Part shown: positions 34,101 through 41,670 of the stretch, piece after piece | Position numbering within the stretch: the stretch's first letter is position 1 | How the letters are laid out: each line of letters starts with the position of its first letter | DNA from: Paracoccus sanguinis | GTDB taxonomy: Bacteria; Pseudomonadota; Alphaproteobacteria; Rhodobacterales; Rhodobacteraceae | Direction of reading: 5' to 3' | Length of the DNA: 64,000 nucleotides | NCBI RefSeq assembly: GCF_900106665.1 | Contig: NZ_FNNA01000002.1 | Coordinates: 744,001-808,000 of the forward strand | Position numbers and translations under genes: made by a program | The notes under the pieces: model-generated | What the model was told of the DNA's origin: nothing | Databases searched by the model: none | Seen by the model: only the letters and a program-made list of their open reading frames with translations

Positions 34101-34984
34101 CAGATCCCGTCGCCGACGAAGGCCTTTTCGACCACGAACTCCTTGGGGTCGCTGTTGGCGCCCTCGCGCAGCCCGAAGCCTTCCAGCACCGCCTTGACGT
34201 CGACGTTGAAGGCGAGGCTGCCGCAGACCATCGCCCGGTCCTCGGCCGGGTTCATCGCCGGCAGGCCGAGGTCGGCGAAGACCTTGCCCGAGGTCAGGTT
34301 GTCGGTGATCCGGCCCATCCGCGCGGTCGCCTCGCGGGTGGTCGTCGGGTAATAGATCAGCCGCTTGTCGAAATCGGCGCCGAACACCTCGGTCAGCAGC
34401 TCGTCGCCATGCAGGTTCGCCACCAGCTCGCGGCCATAATCCAGCTCGGCCGCCTCGCGGCAGGTGTGCATCATGATGACCTGCTCGTAGCGCTCGAACG
34501 TCTCGGGGTCGCGCATGAGCGAGGCGAAGGGCGCGATGCCGGTGCCGGTGGCGAGGAACCATAGCCGCTTGCCGGGCAGCAGCGCGTCGAGCACCAGCGT
34601 GCCCACCGGCTTCGGCCGCAGGATGATCTGGTCGCCCTCGCGGATGTGCTGCAGCCGCGAGGTCAGCGGCCCGTCCGGCACCTTGATCGAGTAGAACTCG
34701 AGCTCTTCGTCCCAGTTGGGCGAGGCGATGGAGTAGGCCCGCAGGATCGGCTTGCCGTTGTCGTCGGGCAGGCCGATCATCACGAACTCGCCCGAGCGGA
34801 AGCGCAGGCTGGCCGGCCGCGTGACCCGGAACGAGAACAGCCGGTCGGTCCAGTGGTGCACCGCCGTCACCGTCTGCGCATCGGGCATCAGCGCCGCGGT
34901 CGAGGCGGGCTTGGCCGCGGGGGCAGCTTGCCCAACGGTCGGGTTCGAGGCGGTGTCATCGGCCACGGGGAAATCCAGCGTCAT
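34100..34984 (-). CDS. fpr: Ferredoxin/flavodoxin-NADP+ reductase
   Basis: The product is 294 residues. A disordered N-terminal extension of about 30 residues precedes the FAD domain (FRVTRPASLRFRSGEFVMIGL, RAYSIASPNW) and the NADP domain (FLATGTGIAPFASLMRDPE, AMVCGSLAFN). Ferredoxin-NADP reductases of this bacterial class end in a short aromatic or VEKAF-like tail; here it ends FVVEKAFVGDGI. It supplies electrons to or from ferredoxin in the cytoplasm, probably for the sulfite reductase encoded just upstream. It is 41 nt after the CysH fusion gene. Confidence 0.93.
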   Translation of the reverse strand: MTLDFPVADDTASNPTVGQAAPAAKPASTAALMPDAQTVTAVHHWTDRLFSFRVTRPASLRFRSGEFVMIGLPDDNGKPILRAYSIASPNWDEELEFYSIKVPDGPLTSRLQHIREGDQIILRPKPVGTLVLDALLPGKRLWFLATGTGIAPFASLMRDPETFERYEQVIMMHTCREAAELDYGRELVANLHGDELLTEVFGADFDKRLIYYPTTTREATARMGRITDNLTSGKVFADLGLPAMNPAEDRAMVCGSLAFNVDVKAVLEGFGLREGANSDPKEFVVEKAFVGDGI

Positions 34985-35025
34985 ATCAGTGTCCCGGAAT
35001 ATCTAGTGCAAAGCGGCCCGGGCTT

Positions 35026-36336
35026 CTAGCCCGCGAGCCGCGACCTGTGGTCCCAGTCGCGCCAGTCGGCGCGGGCGAGCCACTGCGGGGCCGGCTGACG
35101 GCGCGAGAGCGCGGCCGGGATCTCGACCTCGTCGAAGCCCACGCGGCGGGCCATCGCATACTGGTCGGCGATCAGCCCGCCGGTGGCGCGCAGCCGCCCG
35201 GCATAGCCCAGCTCGCGCAGGATACGGGCGAGCGAGAAGCCGCGCCCGTCAGTCATCGCCGGAAACTCCACCGCGATCAGCGCCGCGCCGAGATGCTGGC
35301 CGAGGCTCGCCGGATCGGTGTCGGGCGGCAGGCTGACGTCCGGCGTGCCCTCGACGGGGTGGAAGCCGTCGTCGCGCACCAGCACCGGGGCGTCGGCCGC
35401 CTCGGCGCCGGGCAGGGTCACGATGGTGGCCGAGGACGCCGGCAGGGGCGCCACGGGGTCGGCGTCGGCACGGGGGCGCGGGGTCGGGGTCATCGTCGGG
35501 GCCTCGGGCTGGGTCGGGACGGAATCGGTGGGAACGGGGCTGATCGCGGCGGCGGGCACGGGCTCGGGGGCGGGTGCGGGCTCGGGCACCGCATCAGGCA
35601 CCGCCTCGGGCGCCAGCGGCCCGCGGACGATCTTGCCGCCGATGAAGTGGATGCCGCACTCGGTCTTGGCCGAGCCGCGCCAGCGCCCGGCGCGCGGGTC
35701 CTCGCCCGGCTTCACCGGCGAGGTGCAGGGCGCGCAGCCGATCGAGGGGTAGCCGCGCGCCACCAGCGGGTGCCGGGGCAGCGCGTTCTCGTCCATGTAC
35801 TCGACCACGTCCTGCGCCCGCCAGTGCGCCAGCGGATTGACCCGCAGCCGCGAGGGCGCCTCGGGCTCGAAGAACTCGAGCTCGACCCGCTGCCCGCCCT
35901 GAAAGCGCTTGCGCCCCGTGATCCAGCCGTCGAACCCCGCCAGCGCACGCTCGAGCGGCACCACCTTGCGGGCGTTGCAGCAGGCGTCGGTGTCGCGCTG
36001 GTTCAGCGTGCCGCCGGGGTCGGCGGCGGCGATCTCGTCGTCCGAGGCGCGGATCACCCGGATGTCCGTCAGCGGCAGCCGCGCGGCGATCTCGCGCTGA
36101 TAGGCGAGCGTCTCGGGGAACAGCATCCCGGTGTCCACGAACAGCACCGGCGTATCGGGCGCCGCGACCGACAGCATGTGCAGCAGCACCACCGACTCGG
36201 CGCCGAATGACGACACCAGCGCCACCCGGCCGAGGTCGGGGTCGGCCAGCGCATGGCGCAGCACCGACACCGCCGCGTGGTTGCGGTAGCGGTCGTTGAG
36301 CGCCCGCGCCCGGTCCTCGAGCGTCAGGTCAAGCAT
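35026..36336 (-). CDS. cysH: Phosphoadenylyl/adenylyl-sulfate reductase CysH fused to a DUF934 domain
   Basis: The product is 436 residues. Residues 1-240 are CysH: SSFGAESVVLL (about 42-52) binds the nucleotide, Cys119-Cys120 and Cys201/Cys204 (GCAPC) are the [4Fe-4S] ligands of the APS-reductase type, and Cys227 in ECGIH is catalytic. Residues 240-317 form a Pro/Ala/Thr linker. Residues 318-436 are a DUF934 domain (HLGAALIAVEFPAMTDGRGFSLARILR), usually a separate gene in this order. The frame is uninterrupted; an internal ATG at 35493 could still start a separate DUF934 product. Reaction: reduction of APS or PAPS to sulfite. It overlaps cysI by 8 nt. Confidence 0.9.
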   Translation of the reverse strand: MLDLTLEDRARALNDRYRNHAAVSVLRHALADPDLGRVALVSSFGAESVVLLHMLSVAAPDTPVLFVDTGMLFPETLAYQREIAARLPLTDIRVIRASDDEIAAADPGGTLNQRDTDACCNARKVVPLERALAGFDGWITGRKRFQGGQRVELEFFEPEAPSRLRVNPLAHWRAQDVVEYMDENALPRHPLVARGYPSIGCAPCTSPVKPGEDPRAGRWRGSAKTECGIHFIGGKIVRGPLAPEAVPDAVPEPAPAPEPVPAAAISPVPTDSVPTQPEAPTMTPTPRPRADADPVAPLPASSATIVTLPGAEAADAPVLVRDDGFHPVEGTPDVSLPPDTDPASLGQHLGAALIAVEFPAMTDGRGFSLARILRELGYAGRLRATGGLIADQYAMARRVGFDEVEIPAALSRRQPAPQWLARADWRDWDHRSRLAG

Positions 36337-38011
36337 GGGCGGCCTCGGGGTAGAGCGCGGCCTTGAAGGGCGCGGGCCCCAGCCGGCGCAGCGCGTCGAT
36401 GAACCGCTCGTCCGGCGTCTCGCGCACGGCGAGATAGGCGTCGAGCAGCCGCCCGATGGCGGGCACCACCTGGTCGTAGGGGAAGCCCGCCCCGGCGCGC
36501 TCGCCGATCGCAGGCGCATCGTAGCCGTCGCCGCCGAGCGTGATCTGGTAGTTCTCGACCCCCGCGCGATCCAGCCCGAGGATGCCGACGTGGCCCAGGT
36601 GGTGATGCCCGCAGGCGTTGATGCAGCCCGAGATGCGCAGGTCGAAGGCCCCGATCTCGTCGTCGAGGTCGCGGGCGCGGACATAGGCCGCGATCTCCTG
36701 CGCGACGGGGATCGAGCGGGCGGTGGCCAGGGTGCAGAAATCCATCCCCGGGCAGGCCACGATGTCGGTGATCCGCCCCGCGTTGGCGGTGGCAAGCCCC
36801 GCCGCCCGCAGCCCCGCGTAAAGCGCGGGCAGCGCGTCGAGCGGGACGTGCGGCAGCACCACATTCTGGTCATGCGCGATCCGCAGGTCGCCGTAGCCGT
36901 GCCGCTCGGCCAAGTCGGCGAGGGTGCGCATCTGCTCCGAGGTCGCGTCGCCCGGCGTGGCGCCGGCGGCCTTGAGCGTCACGGTGACGCTCGCATGGCC
37001 CGGCACCCGGTGGGGCGACAGGTTGGTGTCGGTGAAGGACCGGAACGCCGGGTCGGCGGCGCGCGCGGCCTCATACCCCGCAGCGTCCACCTCGCGGAAG
37101 GCGGGCGGGGCGAAGCGGGCGCGCAGGCTCTCGAGCAGCGCCGTGTCCACGCCGCGGAAGACGGCGCGGCGGCGGGCGAACTCGGCCTCGATCTCGGCGC
37201 GCATCACGTCCAGCCCGCGCTCGGCCACGGTAATCTTGATCCGCGCCTTGTACTTGTTGTCGCGCCGGCCGCTCAGGTTGTAGGCGGCGAGGATCGCCTC
37301 GACGTAGGGCAGCAGGTCCGCGGCGGGCAGGAAGTCGCGCACCACCTGCCCCAGCATCGGCGTCCGGCCAAGGCCGCCACCGATCCACACCTCGAAGCCC
37401 AGCGCCCCGTCCTGCCGCTTGAGCCGCAGGCCGATGTCATGGGCCGGGATCACCGCCCGGTCCTTCGCCCCGCCCGAGACGGCGATCTTGAACTTGCGCG
37501 GCAGGAACTGAAACTCGGCGTGGTCGGTGGACCAGACGCGCAGCAGCTCGGCCCAGGGGCGCGGATCGTCGGCCTCATCGGCGGCGGCGCCCGCGAAGGC
37601 GTCGGTCGTCACGTTGCGGATCGTGTTGCCCGAGGTCTGGATCGCGTGCAGCCCCACATCCGCCAGCGCGTCGAGGATGTCGGGGATGTCCACCAGCGCC
37701 GGCCAGTTGAACTGGATGTTCTGGCGGGTGGTGAAATGCCCGTAGCCGCGGTCCCAGCGGTCGGCGATAGCCGCGAGCCCGCGCATCTGGTCGGGCGAGA
37801 TGGTCCCGTAGGGGATCGCCACCCGCAGCATGTAGGCGTGCAGCTGCAGGTAGACGCCGTTCATCAGCCGCAGCGGCCGGAACTCGTCCTCGGTCAGGCT
37901 GCCGTCGAGCCGCCGCGCCACCTGCGCGCGGAACTGGGCCGCGCGATGGCGCAGGTAGGCCTGCCCGTCGGTATCCTGGCGGGCGGTGTCGTGGGGGGCT
38001 GCGTCAAACAT
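36329..38011 (-). CDS. cysI: Assimilatory sulfite reductase, hemoprotein subunit (nitrite/sulfite reductase family)
   Basis: The product is 560 residues with two ferredoxin-like half domains (RHFTTRQNIQFNWP is the substrate-binding region) and a siroheme/[4Fe-4S] site formed by Cys420, Cys426 (CPGMDFC), Cys463 and Cys467 (CINAC). It reduces sulfite to sulfide in the cytoplasm. Gene order DUF2849-cysI-cysH-DUF934-fpr is the usual alphaproteobacterial sulfate-assimilation operon, which supports sulfite over nitrite. It overlaps both neighbours by 8 nt. Electron donor is probably ferredoxin via the fpr product. Confidence 0.93.
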   Translation of the reverse strand: MFDAAPHDTARQDTDGQAYLRHRAAQFRAQVARRLDGSLTEDEFRPLRLMNGVYLQLHAYMLRVAIPYGTISPDQMRGLAAIADRWDRGYGHFTTRQNIQFNWPALVDIPDILDALADVGLHAIQTSGNTIRNVTTDAFAGAAADEADDPRPWAELLRVWSTDHAEFQFLPRKFKIAVSGGAKDRAVIPAHDIGLRLKRQDGALGFEVWIGGGLGRTPMLGQVVRDFLPAADLLPYVEAILAAYNLSGRRDNKYKARIKITVAERGLDVMRAEIEAEFARRRAVFRGVDTALLESLRARFAPPAFREVDAAGYEAARAADPAFRSFTDTNLSPHRVPGHASVTVTLKAAGATPGDATSEQMRTLADLAERHGYGDLRIAHDQNVVLPHVPLDALPALYAGLRAAGLATANAGRITDIVACPGMDFCTLATARSIPVAQEIAAYVRARDLDDEIGAFDLRISGCINACGHHHLGHVGILGLDRAGVENYQITLGGDGYDAPAIGERAGAGFPYDQVVPAIGRLLDAYLAVRETPDERFIDALRRLGPAPFKAALYPEAAHA

Positions 38012-38387
38012 GGGCGGCCTCGGCGGTCAGGGGGGCGGTCAGGGGGGCGGTCAAGGGGTCGGCGGAGTTGGCGGCGGCCTGCGCGGCGCGGGCGGCGGGC
38101 TCGGTCGTCGGGCCGCTGTGGCGGAAGGCCTCGCGGAAATGGGCGGGCGCGGCACGGCCGTCGGCGGTGCGGTTCGCCTCGATCAGATAGGGGCCGACGA
38201 CGACGTGGCCCTGGGCCTGCGCCTCGAGCAGCGCGAACTCGGCCAGCCCCGCGTCCTCATAGAGCGTCGCCGCGCGCGGGTCGGTGGTCCAGCCACCCGC
38301 CCCCATCCACACGCAGCGCCCGTCGCGCAGCGTGTTGGCAGTCAGCACCGCGGGCGTGGCGGGCGAGGGGGTGAAGCTCTTGGACAT
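38004..38387 (-). CDS. DUF2849 domain protein of the cys operon
   Basis: The product is 127 residues from ATG 38387. The DUF2849 core is TPAVLTANTLRDGRCVWMGAGGWTTD and GHVVVGPYLIEANR (fragments, about 10-85), followed by a tail with three repeats of the type DPLTAPLT. Family members occur almost only beside cysI in alphaproteobacteria, so a role in sulfite reduction is likely but undefined. In related genomes cysG lies directly upstream; here the next gene is the divergent Lrp regulator. It overlaps cysI by 8 nt. Confidence 0.88.
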   Translation of the reverse strand: MSKSFTPSPATPAVLTANTLRDGRCVWMGAGGWTTDPRAATLYEDAGLAEFALLEAQAQGHVVVGPYLIEANRTADGRAAPAHFREAFRHSGPTTEPAARAAQAAANSADPLTAPLTAPLTAEAAHV

Positions 38388-38435
38388 CGTCAGACCCTTT
38401 CGGCAATGACCAGATAATAGGAAAATCATGTTGCA

Positions 38436-38456
38436 TTCCGCCAGTCTCCGGCGGAA
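38436..38456. promoter_or_regulatory. Candidate operator between lrp-like gene and cys operon
   Basis: TTCCGCC and GGCGGAA are exact 7-bp arms separated by 7 nt, centred in the 119-nt divergent space between the DUF2849 gene (start 38387) and the Lrp/AsnC gene (start 38507). The AT-rich flank on the left (ATAATAGGAAAATCATG) may hold the cys promoter. It is a natural candidate for the Lrp-type regulator. A weaker imperfect palindrome GGAAAAATATTCC (38492-38504) overlaps the lrp ribosome binding region. Confidence 0.5.
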
Positions 38457-38506
38457 ATAAGACCGTCCCTCCCCCCGCCTCCCCCTCAATCGGAAAAATA
38501 TTCCTC

Positions 38507-38995
38507 ATGGCGCAGACGCCGCAAACGCCCGTCCGGCTGGACGACACTGACCGCAAGATACTCTCCCTTCTCCAGCAGGATTCGAGCCTGCCGCTGGAGG
38601 AGGTGGCGACCCGCATCGGCGCCTCGCGCACCCCGGTCTGGAACCGCATCCGGCGGATGCGCGAGCAGGGGGTGATCCGCGGGCAGGTGGCGCTGCTCGA
38701 TGCCGAATCGCTCGGGCTCGAGGCGTGCTTCTTCGTGCTGATCCGCACGACCGAGCACGACGCCGACTGGGCCGCGCGCTTCCTCGCCGCGGTCCGCGCC
38801 CGCCCCGAGGTGATCGAGGCGCACCGGTTGGCCGGCGACATCGACTATATCCTCAAGGTGATGGTCAAGAACGCCCGCGCCTATGACCGCTTCTACCAGT
38901 CGCTGATCTCCGAGGTGCGGATCCAGAACGTCACCGCGCTGCTGTCGATGGAGGAGATGAAGGCCACCACCGCCCTGCCCATCCCCGAGGCGTGA
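38507..38995 (+). CDS. Lrp/AsnC-family transcriptional regulator of the cys region
   Basis: The product is 162 residues. An HTH domain (LDDTDRKILSLLQQDSSLPLEEVATRIGASRTPVWNRIRRM in parts, about 9-60) is followed by a RAM/AsnC effector domain (about 75-150, HRLAGDIDYILKVMVKNARAYDRFY). It faces the sulfate-assimilation operon, with a 7-bp-arm inverted repeat between them. Divergent Lrp regulators at cysteine or sulfur genes often sense an amino acid such as cysteine. It is followed by a GC hairpin and dispersed element copy C. Confidence 0.9.
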   Translation: MAQTPQTPVRLDDTDRKILSLLQQDSSLPLEEVATRIGASRTPVWNRIRRMREQGVIRGQVALLDAESLGLEACFFVLIRTTEHDADWAARFLAAVRARPEVIEAHRLAGDIDYILKVMVKNARAYDRFYQSLISEVRIQNVTALLSMEEMKATTALPIPEA

Positions 38996-39007
38996 GGGCC
39001 ACCGGTC

Positions 39008-39027
39008 GCGGGGGCTCTGCCCCCCGC
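39008..39027 (+). terminator. GC hairpin ending the Lrp gene, part of composite element C
   Basis: GCGGGGG pairs with CCCCCGC (7 bp, 6-nt loop) 12 nt past the Lrp stop. No U run follows directly; the GGATATTT box begins 23 nt later. Likely a transcription end or a structured 3' end. Confidence 0.5.
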
Positions 39028-39044
39028 GTCCGTGCCGGACGCGT

Positions 39045-39075
39045 CCCCCGGGATATTTGGGTCAGAGGAGAAACT
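39045..39075 (+). repeat. Dispersed GGATATTT element, copy C (variant)
   Basis: The sequence CCCCCGGGATATTTGGGT is followed by CAGAGGAGAAA instead of CCAGCCCGAGG. It keeps the 5' half of the element seen at 27121, 30591, 48933 and 57462. It lies between the Lrp gene and the phosphatidylcholine synthase gene. Confidence 0.65.
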
Positions 39076-39236
39076 GGCCTGGGCCGCGCCCCTTATCGTG
39101 CGATGCCGCCCGCTCTCGAGGCGATGGGGGCCGCAGGAGGCAGCGCGCCGCGTCCCCTGCCCTCCGGTCGTCCCGGGGCGAGCGCCCCTCGTGCGGCCAC
39201 GGTTGCGCGCCCGCACGGGCGGTGACACAAGGCGGG

Positions 39237-39938
39237 ATGGATTTGCGTCTCAAGGCCCTTGGGGTTCATCTGTTCACGGCCACCGGGGCCGTCCTGTCGA
39301 TGCTCGCACTGCTCGCCGCGGTCGACGGGAAATGGTCCACCATGTTCGCCTGGCTGATCGTGGCGCTGGTGGTGGACGGGCTCGACGGCCCGCTGGCGCG
39401 CCGCTACCGCGTCAAGGAGAACTGGCCGACGCATGACGGGGTGCTGATGGACCTCATCATCGACTACCTGACCTACGTGTTCATCCCGGCCTATGCGCTC
39501 TTCAAGTCGGGGCTGCTCAGCGGCTGGACCGGCTGGCTCTGCATCATCGCCATCGTCTACGGCTCGGTGATCTATTTCGCCGACACCCGGATGAAGACGG
39601 TGGACAACAGCTTCTCGGGCTTTCCGGCCTGCTGGAACATGGTGGTGCTGGTGCTCTTCGCGCTCAAGCCCTCGTTCTGGGTGATCGCCATCATCGTCGT
39701 GGCGCTGACCGTGGCGATGTTCCTGCCCGTCAAGTTCATCCACCCGGTGCGGACCGAGCGCTGGCGGGCCGTCTCGCTGCCGATGACCATCGCCTGGGTC
39801 GTCTCGGCCGGCTGGGCCATCGCGGTCGGGTTCCACCCGCAAAGCTGGGCGCTCTGGGGGCTGGTCGTCAGCTCGCTGTGGCTGATGCTGGCCGGGATCG
39901 CCCAGCAGATCATCCCGCCCCAGCGCCGCCGCGCTTGA
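39237..39938 (+). CDS. pcs: Phosphatidylcholine synthase
   Basis: The product is 233 residues with about eight transmembrane helices. The CDP-alcohol phosphotransferase signature is D50-G51-x2-A54-R55, G68-x3-D72-x3-D76 in VDGLDGPLARR and THDGVLMDLIID. The Pcs subgroup is shown by IPAYALFKSGLL and ADTRMKTVDNSFSGFPACWN. It condenses choline with CDP-diacylglycerol to form phosphatidylcholine directly, in the inner membrane. The BCCT transporter at 53198 could supply the choline. The first ATG after a GCGGG stretch is taken as start. Confidence 0.93.
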   Translation: MDLRLKALGVHLFTATGAVLSMLALLAAVDGKWSTMFAWLIVALVVDGLDGPLARRYRVKENWPTHDGVLMDLIIDYLTYVFIPAYALFKSGLLSGWTGWLCIIAIVYGSVIYFADTRMKTVDNSFSGFPACWNMVVLVLFALKPSFWVIAIIVVALTVAMFLPVKFIHPVRTERWRAVSLPMTIAWVVSAGWAIAVGFHPQSWALWGLVVSSLWLMLAGIAQQIIPPQRRRA

Positions 39939-39975
39939 TCGGGCGCGCCCGCGCCGCCTAAGCTTCCCCCGCAGC

Positions 39976-39994
39976 GGGCGGCATCGTGCCGCCC
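39976..39994 (+). terminator. Hairpin between pcs and the substrate-binding protein gene
   Basis: GGGCGGCA pairs with TGCCGCCC (8 bp, 3-nt loop TCG) 37 nt past the pcs stop and 15 nt before the next start. No T run is present. It may end pcs or shape the leader of the binding-protein gene. Confidence 0.45.
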
Positions 39995-40008
39995 CCCGGA
40001 GGGGACCG

Positions 40009-41484
40009 ATGTTTCAACGTTTTCTGCTGACCACCGCGGCCGCCGTGGCGCTCATCTCGGGGCCGGCGCTTGCCGCGCAGGACGCCATCCGGCTGGGCAT
40101 GGTACTCGAACCGCCGGGCCTCGACCCGACCGCCAACGCCGCCGCCGCCATCGACGAGATCACCTATGCCAACCTCTTCGAGGCGCTGACCCGCTTCGCC
40201 CCCGACGGCAGCATCGCCCCCGCCCTCGCCGAAAGCTGGGAGGCGAAGGAGGGCGGCAAGGTCTACGAGTTCAAGCTGCACGGCGGGGTCAAGTTTCACG
40301 ACGGCGCGGACTTCGACGCCTCGGACGTGGTGTTCTCGCTCGACCGCGCGCGGGCGCCCGACTCGGTCAACGCGCAGAAGGCGCTGTTTGCCGACATCGA
40401 GGCGGTCGAGGCGGTGGCCCCCGACCTCGTGCGGGTGACGCTCAAGGCGCCGGACGCGGATTTCCCGTGGAAGATGGCCTGGGGCGACGCGGTGATGATG
40501 GACCCGGCCTCGGCGGCGGATGCGGCGACGAAGCCGGTCGGCACCGGGCCCTTCAAGCTGGGCGAGTGGACCCAGGGCGACCACGTCACGCTGACCGCCT
40601 TTGACGGCTACTGGGGCGAGAAACCGGCGCTGAAGACCGCGACGTTCCGCTTCATCGCCGATCCGACGGCGGCCTTCGCGGCGATGATGGCGGGGGACGT
40701 CGACGCCTTCCCGATCTATCCCGCGCCCGAGACGCTCGACCAGCTCAAGGCCGACCCGCGCTTCAAGGTGATCGTGGGCACGACCGAGGGCGAGACGATC
40801 CTGTCGATGAACAACCGCAATGCGCCGCTGGACAATCCCAAGGTGCGCGAGGCGATCGCGCTGGCCGTGGACCGGCAGGCGATCATCGACGGGGCGATGT
40901 TCGGCTATGGCACCCCGATCGGCAGCCACTTCGCCCCGCATCACCCGGACTACGTCGACCTGCTCGACCGCTCGCCGCATGACCCCGAGAAGGCGCGTGC
41001 GCTCCTGGCCGAGGCGGGGGTGTCGGGGCTGAAACTGCGCCTCGCCCTGCCGCCGCCGCCCTATGCCCGGCGCGGGGGCGAGATCGTCGCGGCGCAGCTG
41101 CGCGAGGTCGGGATCGAGACCCAGACCACCAACATGGAATGGGCCCAGTGGCTCGAGACGGTCTACAAGAACCACGATTTCGACCTGACCATCATCAGCC
41201 ACGTCGAGCCGATGGACATCGGCATCTATGCCCGCGAAGGCTATTACATCGGCTATCAGAACCCCGCCTTCAACGCGCTGATGGAGAAGCTCAAGGCGGC
41301 GCTGGACCCGGCCGAGCGCAGCGCGATCCTGAAAGAGGCGCAGGAGATGTTGGCCGACGATCACCCGGTGGCGTTCCTCTTCCAGCTCGCCAAGACCGGC
41401 GTGGCCGATGCCCGGATCGAGGGCCTGTGGGAGAACGCGCCCTCGCCGGCCAACGACCTGACCAAGGTGCACTGGAAAGAGTGA
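40009..41484 (+). CDS. ABC transporter substrate-binding protein, oligopeptide/dipeptide type (SBP_bac_5)
   Basis: The product is 491 residues with a signal peptide ending near ALA-AQ (residue 22) and a family 5 solute-binding domain: LEPPGLDPTANAAAAIDEITY, YEFKLHGGVKFHDG, VGTGPFKLGEWTQGD and REAIALAVDRQAII (fragments). It is periplasmic and delivers peptides, or another ligand of this broad family, to a DppBCDF-like transporter. GGAGGGG lies just upstream of the ATG. No permease or ATPase gene follows; the matching set is 7.6 kb further on at 49116-52536. Confidence 0.9.
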   Translation: MFQRFLLTTAAAVALISGPALAAQDAIRLGMVLEPPGLDPTANAAAAIDEITYANLFEALTRFAPDGSIAPALAESWEAKEGGKVYEFKLHGGVKFHDGADFDASDVVFSLDRARAPDSVNAQKALFADIEAVEAVAPDLVRVTLKAPDADFPWKMAWGDAVMMDPASAADAATKPVGTGPFKLGEWTQGDHVTLTAFDGYWGEKPALKTATFRFIADPTAAFAAMMAGDVDAFPIYPAPETLDQLKADPRFKVIVGTTEGETILSMNNRNAPLDNPKVREAIALAVDRQAIIDGAMFGYGTPIGSHFAPHHPDYVDLLDRSPHDPEKARALLAEAGVSGLKLRLALPPPPYARRGGEIVAAQLREVGIETQTTNMEWAQWLETVYKNHDFDLTIISHVEPMDIGIYAREGYYIGYQNPAFNALMEKLKAALDPAERSAILKEAQEMLADDHPVAFLFQLAKTGVADARIEGLWENAPSPANDLTKVHWKE

Positions 41485-41670
41485 TCCCGGCGCCGCGCCT
41501 CGGGGCGCGGTCGCAGAATATGAGGCTGAAAGAAGATGGAGGCGGGCGGTGCCGGGGGGCGCCGCCCGTATCACATCGCGGAACCCCGGGGGCGCGGAGG
41601 AGGCCCGGGGCGCGTTCCGCGAACTGGAACGCGACGCGCAGGCGGTTGGGGGCGACAGGCGGCGCGTGCC

